Positions 30,288 to 39,042 of a DNA stretch of 64,000 bases are shown piece after piece; positions within the stretch are counted from its first letter, which is position 1, and each line of letters opens with the position of its first letter. The stretch comes from Zoogloea sp. (lineage in GTDB: Bacteria > Pseudomonadota > Gammaproteobacteria > Burkholderiales > Rhodocyclaceae), in assembly GCA_023150095.1 (NCBI GenBank), contig JAKLLO010000002.1, positions 21,699 through 85,698 on the forward strand, given 5' to 3'. Below the pieces are notes generated by a model. It had not been told where the DNA came from. It was given only the letters and a program-made list of their open reading frames with translations, and did no database searches. The translations under genes were made by a program, and so were the position numbers.

Positions 30288-31439
30288 GTGAGCCCCTTCG
30301 ACTTCTCCACCGGCCCCGACCGCGCCGGCTCCGACAGCATCAAATGGCGCCGCTACGCCGGCCGCGACGTGATCCCCATGTGGGTCGCCGACATGGATTT
30401 CGCCGCTCCGCCGCCGGTGCTGGACGCCCTGCGCGCCCGCCTCGACCACGGCGTGTTCGGCTACGCCGACCCGTGGCCGTCGGTGGCGGACGCCGTGATC
30501 GAAGGCATCGCCCGCGACCACGGCTGGCGCATCGAGCCCGACTGGCTGGTGTGGCTGCCGGGCGTCGTCACCGGCTTCAACATCGCCGCCCGGGCCGTGG
30601 GCCAGACCGGCGACGGCATCTTCACCGCCACGCCGGTGTATCCGCCCTTCCTTCACGCCCCGGCCCATTCGGATCGTCGCCTCGTCACCACCCCGCTGGT
30701 ACCGAACGGCGCCCGCTGGGAATGGGACTGGCCAGCCACCGAGGCCGCCATGGCCGACGGCGTACGCCTCTTCATGCTGTGCAACCCCCACAACCCGGTC
30801 GGCCGCGTGTTCGACCGGGACGAGCTCGGCCGCATCGCCCAGCTTGCCGAACGCCACGACCTCGTCATCTGTTCCGACGAGATCCACTGCGGCCTGGTGC
30901 TCGATCCGGCCACGCCGCACATCCCCATCGCCGCGCTGGACGAAGCCGTCGCCCGCCGCACCATCACCCTGATGGCGCCCTCCAAAACCTGGAACATCCC
31001 GGCCCTGTACTGCGCCTTCGCGATCATCCCCGACGCGGGCCTGCGCGCCCGCTACAAGCGCGCGATGGCCGGCATCGTGCCCCACGTGAATGTGCTGGGC
31101 CTCACCGCCACCGAGGCCGCCTACCGGGATTGCGGCCCCTGGCGCGAGGCCCTCATCGACACCCTGCGGGCCAACGCCGCGCGGGTGGTCGAGGTGATCG
31201 ACGCCCTCCCCGGCGTCGCCACCACGCCCGTCGAGGCCACCTACCTGGCGTGGATCGACTGCCGGGATTTCCTCCAGACGCGCGGCATCGCCAACGCCGC
31301 AGCGCACTTCGAAGCCCACGGCGTCGGCCTCTCGGACGGCAAGGACTTCGGCCTGCCCGGTTTCGTGCGCCTCAACTTCGGCTGCCCGCCCAGCCGCCTC
31401 GAAGAAGGCCTCGCCCGCATCGCCCGCGCGGTGGCCTGA
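30288..31439 (+). CDS. PatB/MalY-type aminotransferase (cystathionine beta-lyase-like)
   Basis: IPMWVADMDFAAPPPVLDAL; CNPHNPVGRVF; SDEIHCGLV; PSKTWNIPAL. Confidence 0.92.
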   Translation: MSPFDFSTGPDRAGSDSIKWRRYAGRDVIPMWVADMDFAAPPPVLDALRARLDHGVFGYADPWPSVADAVIEGIARDHGWRIEPDWLVWLPGVVTGFNIAARAVGQTGDGIFTATPVYPPFLHAPAHSDRRLVTTPLVPNGARWEWDWPATEAAMADGVRLFMLCNPHNPVGRVFDRDELGRIAQLAERHDLVICSDEIHCGLVLDPATPHIPIAALDEAVARRTITLMAPSKTWNIPALYCAFAIIPDAGLRARYKRAMAGIVPHVNVLGLTATEAAYRDCGPWREALIDTLRANAARVVEVIDALPGVATTPVEATYLAWIDCRDFLQTRGIANAAAHFEAHGVGLSDGKDFGLPGFVRLNFGCPPSRLEEGLARIARAVA

Positions 31440-31445
31440 CGCCCC

Positions 31446-32666
31446 GTGAGCGCTCATCCACGCCCGGGCCTGCCCCGGGATTTCAAGCTCTATCTGCTGA
31501 TCAGCGTCATCGGCGCCATCGTCCACTTCGGGCAGGGCGTGGCGGTGGGCTGGTCGGTGTATGAGCAGACCGGCTCGCCGATGGCCCTCGGCCTCGTCGG
31601 GGTCGCCCAGTTCCTGCCGATCCTGATCCTCTTCCTGCCCGCCGGTCATGTGGCCGACCGCTTCGAGCGGCGCAGGGTGATCGTCGCCAGCCTCGTCCTC
31701 ACTGCCAGTGCCACCCTGCTGCTGGCGCTGGCCGCGGGGCTGCACCTGAGTGTCGGCTGGACCTACGCCGCGCTGGTCGTCTCCGGCTGCGCCCAGATCC
31801 TCAACCGGCCGGCGCGCGACGCGCTGATGCCCGCGCTGGTCCCGCCGGGGCAGCTTGCGCCCGGCATCGCGATCGCGTCGTCGCTGCATCAGGTGGCGTC
31901 GATGGCCGCCCCGGCGGTGGCCGGCATGGTGCTCGCGGCCTTCCATTCGGCCCTGCCGATCCACGCCGCCAACTGCGCGCTCACCCTCGTCGCCCTTGGC
32001 GCCACGCTCGCCATCCGCCAGCGCTCCCGCGGCCAGCCCGCCACCGGTGGCGCCGGCCGGCTGGCCGAGGTGCTGGCCGGCTTCACCCACGTGTGGCGCA
32101 CCCGCCTGCTGCTGGCGGTGATGAGCGTCGACCTGGTGGCCGTGCTGTTCGGCGGCGCGGTGGCGCTGCTGCCGATCTACGCCAAGGACATCCTGCAGGT
32201 GGGCCCGGCCGGGCTGGGCATCCTCAGCACCGCGCCCGCCGTGGGCGCCGCCACCGCCGGGCTGCTGATCGCCCGCTTCGGCGTGGCGCTGGACGCCCGG
32301 CTGTTCCTCGGCGCGGTGGGTGGCTTCGGGCTGATGACTGTCGTCTTCGGGCTGTCCACGTCCTTCCCCCTGTCGCTGGTCGCGCTGGCGCTCCTGGGCG
32401 GGCTCGACAGCATCAGCGTGGTGATCCGCCAGACGGTGATCCAGCAGGCCACGCCCGACGCCCTGCGCGGCCGGGTGGGCGCGGTGAATCGCGTGTTCAT
32501 CAGCTCGTCCAACGAACTGGGCGCGCTGGAATCCGGCCTCCTCGCGGCGCTGGCCGGGCCGGTGGCGGCGGTGGTCGGCGGCGGGCTCGTCACGGTGCTG
32601 GTGGCGGTCGCCAGCCCTCGCGTCTTCCCCCAGCTCCGATTGCTGCGGCGCAGCGCAAACGACTGA
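31446..32666 (+). CDS. MFS transporter
   Basis: About 12 TM segments; GHVADRFERRRVI. Confidence 0.88.
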   Translation: MSAHPRPGLPRDFKLYLLISVIGAIVHFGQGVAVGWSVYEQTGSPMALGLVGVAQFLPILILFLPAGHVADRFERRRVIVASLVLTASATLLLALAAGLHLSVGWTYAALVVSGCAQILNRPARDALMPALVPPGQLAPGIAIASSLHQVASMAAPAVAGMVLAAFHSALPIHAANCALTLVALGATLAIRQRSRGQPATGGAGRLAEVLAGFTHVWRTRLLLAVMSVDLVAVLFGGAVALLPIYAKDILQVGPAGLGILSTAPAVGAATAGLLIARFGVALDARLFLGAVGGFGLMTVVFGLSTSFPLSLVALALLGGLDSISVVIRQTVIQQATPDALRGRVGAVNRVFISSSNELGALESGLLAALAGPVAAVVGGGLVTVLVAVASPRVFPQLRLLRRSAND

Positions 32667-32749
32667 TCCCACAGCATTTTCTGATCTAACTCAAACCCGC
32701 CAGACTTTCCCGGCGCATACTCGTGACGTGACTCCCACAGGAGACGTCC

Positions 32750-34561
32750 GTGGCCACACCTCCCCTCCCCGCGCCGGCCGACCTTGACGGCGTGCTGCTG
32801 CGACACCAGCACAACCCGACCCGCCTGCTGCAGATCCTCATCGACGCCCAGGATCTGACCGGCTGGCTGCCGGCCCCGACCCTCACCCACATCGCCGCGG
32901 CCCTCGGCATCCCCCGCGCCCGGGTCGAAGGCGTGGCCGGTTTCTACAGCTTCCTGTACATCCGGCCCGTCGGGCGCTACCGGGTGCTGTTCTCCGACAA
33001 CATCACCGACCGCATGCTCGGCAACGACGGGCTGATGGACGCCCTGTGCCGCAAGCTGTGGGTCGAGCCCGGCAAGCTGTCGGAAGACGGCCTGGTGAGC
33101 GTGGCCACCACCTCCTGCACCGGCCTGTGCGACCAGGGGCCGGCGATCCTCGTCAATGGCCTCGCCATCGGGCAGCTCAATCACCGGCGCATCAACGAGA
33201 TCGCCGAACTGATCCGCCAGCAGCGCCCGCTCGATCTGTGGCCGGAGGAGTACTTCCGGGTGGACGACAACATCCGCCGCAAGGACGCCCTGCTCGAACT
33301 CCAGATGCCGCCGGGCGACGCGCTCCGCGCCGCCATCGCCCGTGGCCGCGACGGCTGGCTCGACGAGGTGCGCGCCTCGCGCCTGCGCGGCCGGGGTGGC
33401 GCAGGCTTCGCCACCGCGGTGAAGTGGGAAAGCGCCCGCAACGCGCCGGGCGCCGACAAGGTCATCGTCTGCAACGCCGACGAAGGCGAGCCCGGCACCT
33501 TCAAGGACCGCGTGCTCCTCAACAGCTACGCCGATCTGGTTTTCGAGGGCATGAGCCTCGCTGCCTGGGCCATCGGTGCCCAGACCGGCTTCCTCTACCT
33601 GCGCGGCGAGTACCGCTACCTGCGCCCGCAGCTCGAAGCCGTGCTGGCCCGCCGACGCGAGGCCGGGCTGCTGGGCGCCGCCATCCTCGGCACGCCGGGC
33701 TTCGACTTCGACATCCAGATCCACCTGGGCGCCGGCGCCTACGTGTGCGGCGAGGAATCCGCGCTCATCGAATCCCTCGAGGGCAAGCGTGGCACCCCGC
33801 GCATCCGCCCGCCCTTCCCGGTGATCAAGGGCTACCTCGGCCGCCCGACGGCGGTGAACAACGTCGAGACACACGCCAAGACCTGCCTCATCGCGCTCTC
33901 GGGCGGCGCGGCCTTCGCCGACACCGGCACCGCCCAATCCACCGGCACCAAGCTGCTGTCCATCTCCGGCGACTGCGCAGCGCCCGGCATCTACGAATAC
34001 CCCTTCGGCGTGCCCATCACCCGCATCCTCGAAGACTGCGGCGCCAGCGACACCCAGGCCGTGCAGGTGGGCGGCGCGGCGGGCATGTGCCTCGCCAGCT
34101 ACGAGTTCCACCGCCACATCGCCTATGAAGACGTGCCAACCGCCGGCGCCTTCATGATTTTCGACGGCACCCGCGATCTGTTCGACGTGGCCCGCGCCTT
34201 CGTGCATTTCTTCGCCCACGAGAGCTGCGGCTTCTGCACCCCGTGCCGCGTCGGCACCTCGCTGCTCAAGGGCTTCATGGACAAGCTGGCCGACGGCCAC
34301 GGCGCCCGGGCGGATCTCAACGACATCGAATGGCTCGACCGCCTGCTCAAGAACGCCAGCCACTGTGGCCTCGGCAGCGCGGCGCCGAACCCGGTGATCG
34401 ACACCCTGCAGAAGTTCCGCCCGGCCTACGAGCGGCGGCTGGTGTCGCTCGATTTCGAGCCGGCCTTCGATCTGGATGCCGCCCTCGCCGAAGCCCGCCA
34501 GATCACCGCCCGCGACGACCCCGGCGCCCACCTGAAGACCCATGAGGAGGATGCGCAATGA
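32750..34561 (+). CDS. hoxF: NAD-linked [NiFe] hydrogenase, HoxF diaphorase subunit (NuoE-like plus NuoF-like)
   Basis: N-terminal NuoE-like Cys region (SCTGLCDQGP); RGRGGAGFATAVKWE; CNADEGEPGTFKDR; ESCGFCTPCRVGT; GTG start. Confidence 0.95.
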   Translation: MATPPLPAPADLDGVLLRHQHNPTRLLQILIDAQDLTGWLPAPTLTHIAAALGIPRARVEGVAGFYSFLYIRPVGRYRVLFSDNITDRMLGNDGLMDALCRKLWVEPGKLSEDGLVSVATTSCTGLCDQGPAILVNGLAIGQLNHRRINEIAELIRQQRPLDLWPEEYFRVDDNIRRKDALLELQMPPGDALRAAIARGRDGWLDEVRASRLRGRGGAGFATAVKWESARNAPGADKVIVCNADEGEPGTFKDRVLLNSYADLVFEGMSLAAWAIGAQTGFLYLRGEYRYLRPQLEAVLARRREAGLLGAAILGTPGFDFDIQIHLGAGAYVCGEESALIESLEGKRGTPRIRPPFPVIKGYLGRPTAVNNVETHAKTCLIALSGGAAFADTGTAQSTGTKLLSISGDCAAPGIYEYPFGVPITRILEDCGASDTQAVQVGGAAGMCLASYEFHRHIAYEDVPTAGAFMIFDGTRDLFDVARAFVHFFAHESCGFCTPCRVGTSLLKGFMDKLADGHGARADLNDIEWLDRLLKNASHCGLGSAAPNPVIDTLQKFRPAYERRLVSLDFEPAFDLDAALAEARQITARDDPGAHLKTHEEDAQ

Positions 34562-35259
34562 AACAGTTTCTCCTCGACGGCCAGCCCGTGCCGTTTGACG
34601 ACGGCCAGACCATCCTCGAAGCCGCCCGCGCCGCCGGCCACTACATCCCCAGCCTGTGCTGGCACAAGGATTTTCCGCCCCACGGCAGCTGCAAGCTGTG
34701 CGTCGTGAAGAGCGCCGGCCGGCATGTCTCGGCCTGCGCCACCCCGGCCAAGGACGGCGCTGAGGTGGAGAGCAACACCCCCGAGATGAACGGCGAGCGC
34801 CGCGGCATCCTGCAGATGCTGTTCGTCGAGGGCAACCACTTCTGCCCGTCCTGCGAGAAGAGCGGCAACTGCGAGCTGCAGGCGCTGGGCTACGAGTACG
34901 AGATGCTCACCCCGCGCTTCCGGCACTTCTTCCCGGACCGCCCGGTAGATGCCTCGCACCCGGACGTACTGCTGGACTTCAACCGCTGCATCTTCTGCGA
35001 ACTGTGCGTGCGCGCCAGCCGCGACATCGATGGCAAGTCGGTGTTCGCCCTCACTGGCCGCGGCATCGACAAGCACCTGGTCGTCAATGCCGAATCCGGC
35101 CGCCTCGCCGACACCGATTTCACCAAGGACGACCGCGCCGCGAACATCTGCCCGGTGGGCGTGATCCTGCCCAAACGCACGGGCTTCGCGGTGCCCATCG
35201 GCGAACGCAGCTTCGACACCAGCACGATCAGCGCCAGGACGCTGAAGGAGGAGTCATGA
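34558..35259 (+). CDS. hoxU: [NiFe] hydrogenase diaphorase small subunit HoxU
   Basis: 2Fe-2S plus NuoG-like cluster motifs; ATGA overlap with hoxF. Confidence 0.95.
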   Translation: MKQFLLDGQPVPFDDGQTILEAARAAGHYIPSLCWHKDFPPHGSCKLCVVKSAGRHVSACATPAKDGAEVESNTPEMNGERRGILQMLFVEGNHFCPSCEKSGNCELQALGYEYEMLTPRFRHFFPDRPVDASHPDVLLDFNRCIFCELCVRASRDIDGKSVFALTGRGIDKHLVVNAESGRLADTDFTKDDRAANICPVGVILPKRTGFAVPIGERSFDTSTISARTLKEES

Positions 35260-35417
35260 ACATGAGCGTCCACGCCCGGCCGCCCGAAGTGGGCGCGAAC
35301 CCTCCCTCGGGGAGGGTGGAGCAGGGGTTTCGCGGTGCACCGCACCTCACCTGCGGAACGGTTTGGCTGTGCAAAGCCAAGCCTCCGTCACGCAGTGACC
35401 GGAGGGTCGTTCCATGA
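35256..35417 (+). other. 53-codon bridging ORF carrying hairpin-rich insert
   Basis: MNMSVHARPPEVGANPPSGRVEQGFRG...RRVVP; overlaps hoxU stop and hoxY start by ATGA. Confidence 0.5.
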
Positions 35418-35959
35418 ACGCTCCCCGCAAGCTGCGCGTCGCCACCACGTCGCTGGCTGGCTGCTTCGGCTGCCACATGTCCTTCCTCGACATCGACGAG
35501 CACCTGTTCGAGCTGGTGGATTTGATCGAATTCGACCGCTCGCCCCTCACCGACATCAAGGACGTGGGCCCCTGTGACATCGGCCTGATCGAAGGCGGCG
35601 TGTGCAACTCCGAGAACGTGCACGTGCTGCGCGAGTTTCGCCGCAACTGCAAGACGCTGATCGCGCTCGGCGCCTGCGCTGTCACCGGCGGCCTGCCGGC
35701 CCAGCGCAACCACCTGTCGCTGTCCGAATGCCTGCGCGAGGTCTATCAGTTCCGCCCCGGCGTCGAGAACGGCCAGATCCCCAACGACCCGGAGCTGCCG
35801 CTGCCGCTCAACAAGGTGCGGCCGATCCACGAGGTGGTGCGCGTCGATTACTTCATCCCCGGCTGCCCGCCCTCGGGCCCGGCGATCTGGAAATTCCTCA
35901 CCGACCTGATCGCCGGCCGCACCCCGCGGCTGACCGGCGGGTTGCTGCATTACGACTGA
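35414..35959 (+). CDS. hoxY: [NiFe] hydrogenase small subunit HoxY
   Basis: TTSLAGCFGCHMSFLDIDE; GACAVTGGLPA; PGCPPSGPAIW. Confidence 0.95.
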   Translation: MNAPRKLRVATTSLAGCFGCHMSFLDIDEHLFELVDLIEFDRSPLTDIKDVGPCDIGLIEGGVCNSENVHVLREFRRNCKTLIALGACAVTGGLPAQRNHLSLSECLREVYQFRPGVENGQIPNDPELPLPLNKVRPIHEVVRVDYFIPGCPPSGPAIWKFLTDLIAGRTPRLTGGLLHYD

Positions 35960-35963
35960 GGGG

Positions 35964-36086
35964 CGGTGAGGAGACAGGAGCAAGGAGTGAGGAGGCCGCG
36001 CCCGAACGCTTTGCGCTGACGATCGCCAGCGCACAAGGCTGAAAGAAGGCCTCCTCACTCCTCACGCCGTACTCCTCACTGCGCCA
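35964..36086. repeat. Nested palindrome between hoxY and hoxH
   Basis: GGAGTGAGGAGGCC ... GGCCTCCTCACTCC with outer GGCGGTGAGGAG/CTCCTCACTGCGCC arms. Confidence 0.8.
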
Positions 36087-36097
36087 AAGGAGCCCCC

Positions 36098-37564
36098 ATG
36101 AGCTTCGAACTGGAAACCGCCGCCAACCGCGAAAACCTGCGCCGGGTCGCCATCGATCCCGTTTCGCGGGTCGAAGGCCACGGCAAGGTCACCCTGCTGC
36201 TGGACGACGCCGGCCACGTGAAGGAAGCGCGGCTGCACATCGTCGAGTTTCGCGGCTTCGAGAAATTCATCCAGGGCCGGCCGTACTGGGAGGTGCCGGT
36301 GATGGTGCAGCGCCTGTGCGGCATCTGCCCGGTGAGCCACCACCTGGCCGCCGCCAAGGCGCTCGACCCGGTGGTGGGCGCAGTGCCGATCACCGCCAGC
36401 GCCGACAAGATCCGCCGCCTGATGCACTACGGCCAGATCCTGCAATCCCACGCGCTGCACTTCTTCCACCTGTCGTCGCCGGACCTGCTGTTCGGGTTTG
36501 AATCGCCGGTGCAGCAGCGCAACATCGTCGGCGTGGCGGCCGCCTATCCCGAGGTGGCACGCCAGGGCGTGCTGCTGCGCAAGTTCGGCCAGGAGGTGAT
36601 CCGCGTCACCGCCGGCAAACGGGTGCACGGCACCGGCGCGATCCCCGGCGGGGTGAACAAGCTGGTGAGCCGCGAAGAGCGCGACCTGCTGCGCATGGAT
36701 GCCGACCAGATGATCGCCTGGAGCCGCGACGCGGTGCACCTCGCCCGCAAGCTCCACGAGACCAACGGCGCGCTGTACGACGAGTTCGGGCTGTTCCGCA
36801 GCCACCTGCTGAGCCTCGTGCGGGCCGATGGCGCGCTCGATCTTTACGACGGCGTGCTGCGCCTGCGCGACGCCCGCGGCCTCATCGTGAAGGACGGCGT
36901 GCCCTGCGCCGACTACGACGTGCATCTGCGCGAAGAGGTGAAGAGCTGGAGCTACATGAAGTTCCCGTACGTCGAAGCCCTCGGCCCCGCCAAGGGCTGG
37001 TACAAGGTCGGCCCGCTGGCCCGGGTGCAGAACTGCGACTTCATCCCCAGCCCGCTGGCCGAGGCCGAGCGCCTCGCCTTCATCGACCACGGCGAGGGCG
37101 AGCCTATCCACGCCCCGCTGGCCTACCACTGGGCGCGCATGATCGAGATGCTCCACGCCGCCGAAGTCATCCGCGATCTGCTCGACGACCCGGACATCCT
37201 CGCCGGCGAGCGCATGGCCGAAGGCCCCCGCGGCCGCGAAGGCGTCGGCATCATCGAGGCGCCCCGCGGCACGCTGATCCATCACTACCGGGTGGGCGAC
37301 GACGATCTGGTGAGCTACTGCAACCTCATCGTCTCCACCACCCACAACAACCAGGCGATGAACGAGGCGGTGCGCCAGGTGGCCCGCCGCTACCTCGACG
37401 GCCGCCAGCTCACCGAAGGGCTGCTGAACCACATCGAAGTCGCCATCCGCGCCTTCGACCCGTGCCTCTCCTGCGCCACCCATGCGCTGGGCAAGATGCC
37501 CCTGGCAGTCGAACTGGTGGATGCGGGCGGACGCCTGGTGGATCGCGCCACCAGCGGCGCCTGA
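36098..37564 (+). CDS. hoxH: [NiFe] hydrogenase large subunit HoxH
   Basis: N-terminal RLCGICPVSHH and C-terminal DPCLSCATHALG Ni-ligand motifs. Confidence 0.97.
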   Translation: MSFELETAANRENLRRVAIDPVSRVEGHGKVTLLLDDAGHVKEARLHIVEFRGFEKFIQGRPYWEVPVMVQRLCGICPVSHHLAAAKALDPVVGAVPITASADKIRRLMHYGQILQSHALHFFHLSSPDLLFGFESPVQQRNIVGVAAAYPEVARQGVLLRKFGQEVIRVTAGKRVHGTGAIPGGVNKLVSREERDLLRMDADQMIAWSRDAVHLARKLHETNGALYDEFGLFRSHLLSLVRADGALDLYDGVLRLRDARGLIVKDGVPCADYDVHLREEVKSWSYMKFPYVEALGPAKGWYKVGPLARVQNCDFIPSPLAEAERLAFIDHGEGEPIHAPLAYHWARMIEMLHAAEVIRDLLDDPDILAGERMAEGPRGREGVGIIEAPRGTLIHHYRVGDDDLVSYCNLIVSTTHNNQAMNEAVRQVARRYLDGRQLTEGLLNHIEVAIRAFDPCLSCATHALGKMPLAVELVDAGGRLVDRATSGA

Positions 37565-37572
37565 GGCACGGC

Positions 37573-38058
37573 ATGGACGTGGTGGTGTTTGCGGTGGGCA
37601 ACCCCTCGCGGGGTGACGACGCCATCGGCCCGCGGCTGATGGCGGAACTCGAAGCCGCAGCCCGGCCCGGCATACGGCTGGTGGATGATTTTCAGCTGCA
37701 GGTCGAGCACGCCCTCGATCTGGACGGCGCAGCCCTGGCCCTCTTCATCGACGCCGGCACCGGCACGCCGGCGCCCTTCACGTTTGCCGAAATCGAGCCC
37801 CGCGCCAGCCGCGCGGTGAGCAGCCACGCCCTCGATCCCGAGGCTGTCCTGCAGGTGTTCCGGGATGTGCGGCAGACGGCCCCACCGCCGGCCTTCGTGC
37901 TGTGCGTGAGGGGAGAATCGTTTGAACTCGGCGCGCCCCTCAGCGAGGCCGCCGAAAGGCATCTGGCTGCCGCCATGCAACGGCTCGCCGACTGTCTTGG
38001 CCAGCCGGAAGCAGCGCGCTGGCGTCAGCTGGCCGGCAAACCGACGCTCACGCCCTGA
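37573..38058 (+). CDS. hoxW: Hydrogenase maturation protease
   Basis: VVFAVGNPSRGDDAIGPRLM; immediately downstream of hoxH. Confidence 0.9.
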   Translation: MDVVVFAVGNPSRGDDAIGPRLMAELEAAARPGIRLVDDFQLQVEHALDLDGAALALFIDAGTGTPAPFTFAEIEPRASRAVSSHALDPEAVLQVFRDVRQTAPPPAFVLCVRGESFELGAPLSEAAERHLAAAMQRLADCLGQPEAARWRQLAGKPTLTP

Positions 38059-38590
38059 CGGACTGACGACGGCGGTCGTATTCGTCGAGGAAGATCGCCA
38101 TCGCCTGATCCGCACCATCGGCCAGCCGGGCCGGGTTGCGCATCTGCGCCACCAGCACCACCTGATCCAGGCCCCGGGCCGGATTCCGGCCCCGCACCAT
38201 CATCAGTTGATCGCAGGCCAGGTCGTGCCACACCGGCGCCAGCACATCGATGCCCAGCTCCAGCGCGCACGCGCGGCCGCCCAGCCAGGCCCCGACCTCA
38301 TCGACGAAGGCCTCGCACGAGATCACCCGTTCGGATTCGCCGCAGCGTCCAAACCCTCCCGCCCACGCCAGCTCCTCATTGACACGACTGCCGTCAGCCG
38401 CGATCAGCCCGACAGCCACCCGCTCAGCCCCCAGCGCCCGGTGCAGCTGACGCAGTGCCCGCAGAGTGGCGAAGCGGAAGTCCTCCAGATGCCGCACCAG
38501 CGCGGCGCCGGTGATCGCAGCCTCCGTCACGGGATCACTCGCCCCCCACCTTCGTCCGTCGTCCGGAACGGGACACAGGCTTTCTGGCAT
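38048..38590 (-). CDS. Hypothetical protein convergent with hoxW
   Basis: About 180 aa ORF (MPESLCPVPDDGRRW...); no motif I can assign; start uncertain (ORF track starts at 38629). Confidence 0.6.
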   Translation of the reverse strand: MPESLCPVPDDGRRWGASDPVTEAAITGAALVRHLEDFRFATLRALRQLHRALGAERVAVGLIAADGSRVNEELAWAGGFGRCGESERVISCEAFVDEVGAWLGGRACALELGIDVLAPVWHDLACDQLMMVRGRNPARGLDQVVLVAQMRNPARLADGADQAMAIFLDEYDRRRQSVRA

Positions 38591-38689
38591 GGACCAACGG
38601 ATCTGTTCTGTGCGCAACATTTTTATCACCTGCTTCTGGAGGGGCCGAGCGGAGGAAGAACCATCGAGACCCGGGCAGAAACAGCCTGC

Positions 38690-38860
38690 CGCGCATCCGG
38701 CTCACAAAACTTCAATTTCACAAAAACCAATGTCGTTTCTATAAATTCACATCAAATCGTGATATGTCGATGAATTTCACATTGATCACGATATAGACGT
38801 GGAGAACTTATCCACGACAACTAGTGATTTAACGAAATTTTATAAATCAGACGAATATTT
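38690..38860. promoter_or_regulatory. AT-rich intergenic region with inverted and direct repeats
   Basis: ATCGTGAT...ATCACGAT; TTCACAT repeats; TTATCCAC. Confidence 0.5.
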
Positions 38861-38995
38861 TGGCGTGCGTTATTCCTCACGGGACGCCATCAGATCGGAA
38901 AAATGTCACGGACCATGTCGACAAGTTCCTGCGGACGCAATGCGCCGGGCCGCGCAGCAAGGGAGGAAATGACAAGGGGACCATGACAGGCGCCC

Positions 38996-39027
38996 AAAAG
39001 AAAACGGCCGGCGAAAGCCGGCCGTCT
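38996..39027 (-). terminator. Terminator downstream of HTH-REC gene
   Basis: ACGGCCGGCgaaaGCCGGCCGT followed by TTTTCTTTT on minus strand. Confidence 0.85.
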
Positions 39028-39042
39028 TGCAGGACAGGTGGA

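Noticed and set aside
30132-32672. 846-aa minus-strand ORF antisense to patB and an MFS gene
   Set aside because: Shadow ORF created by high GC3 on the opposite strand; no recognisable domain.
32750-38058. Hydrogenase operon as a novel system
   Set aside because: hoxFUYH plus protease matches the known NAD-reducing bidirectional [NiFe] hydrogenase; only the junction inserts are unusual.
38780-38820. Possible replication origin (AT-rich plus DnaA-box-like TTATCCAC)
   Set aside because: Only one imperfect DnaA box and no dnaA/dnaN/gidA context.
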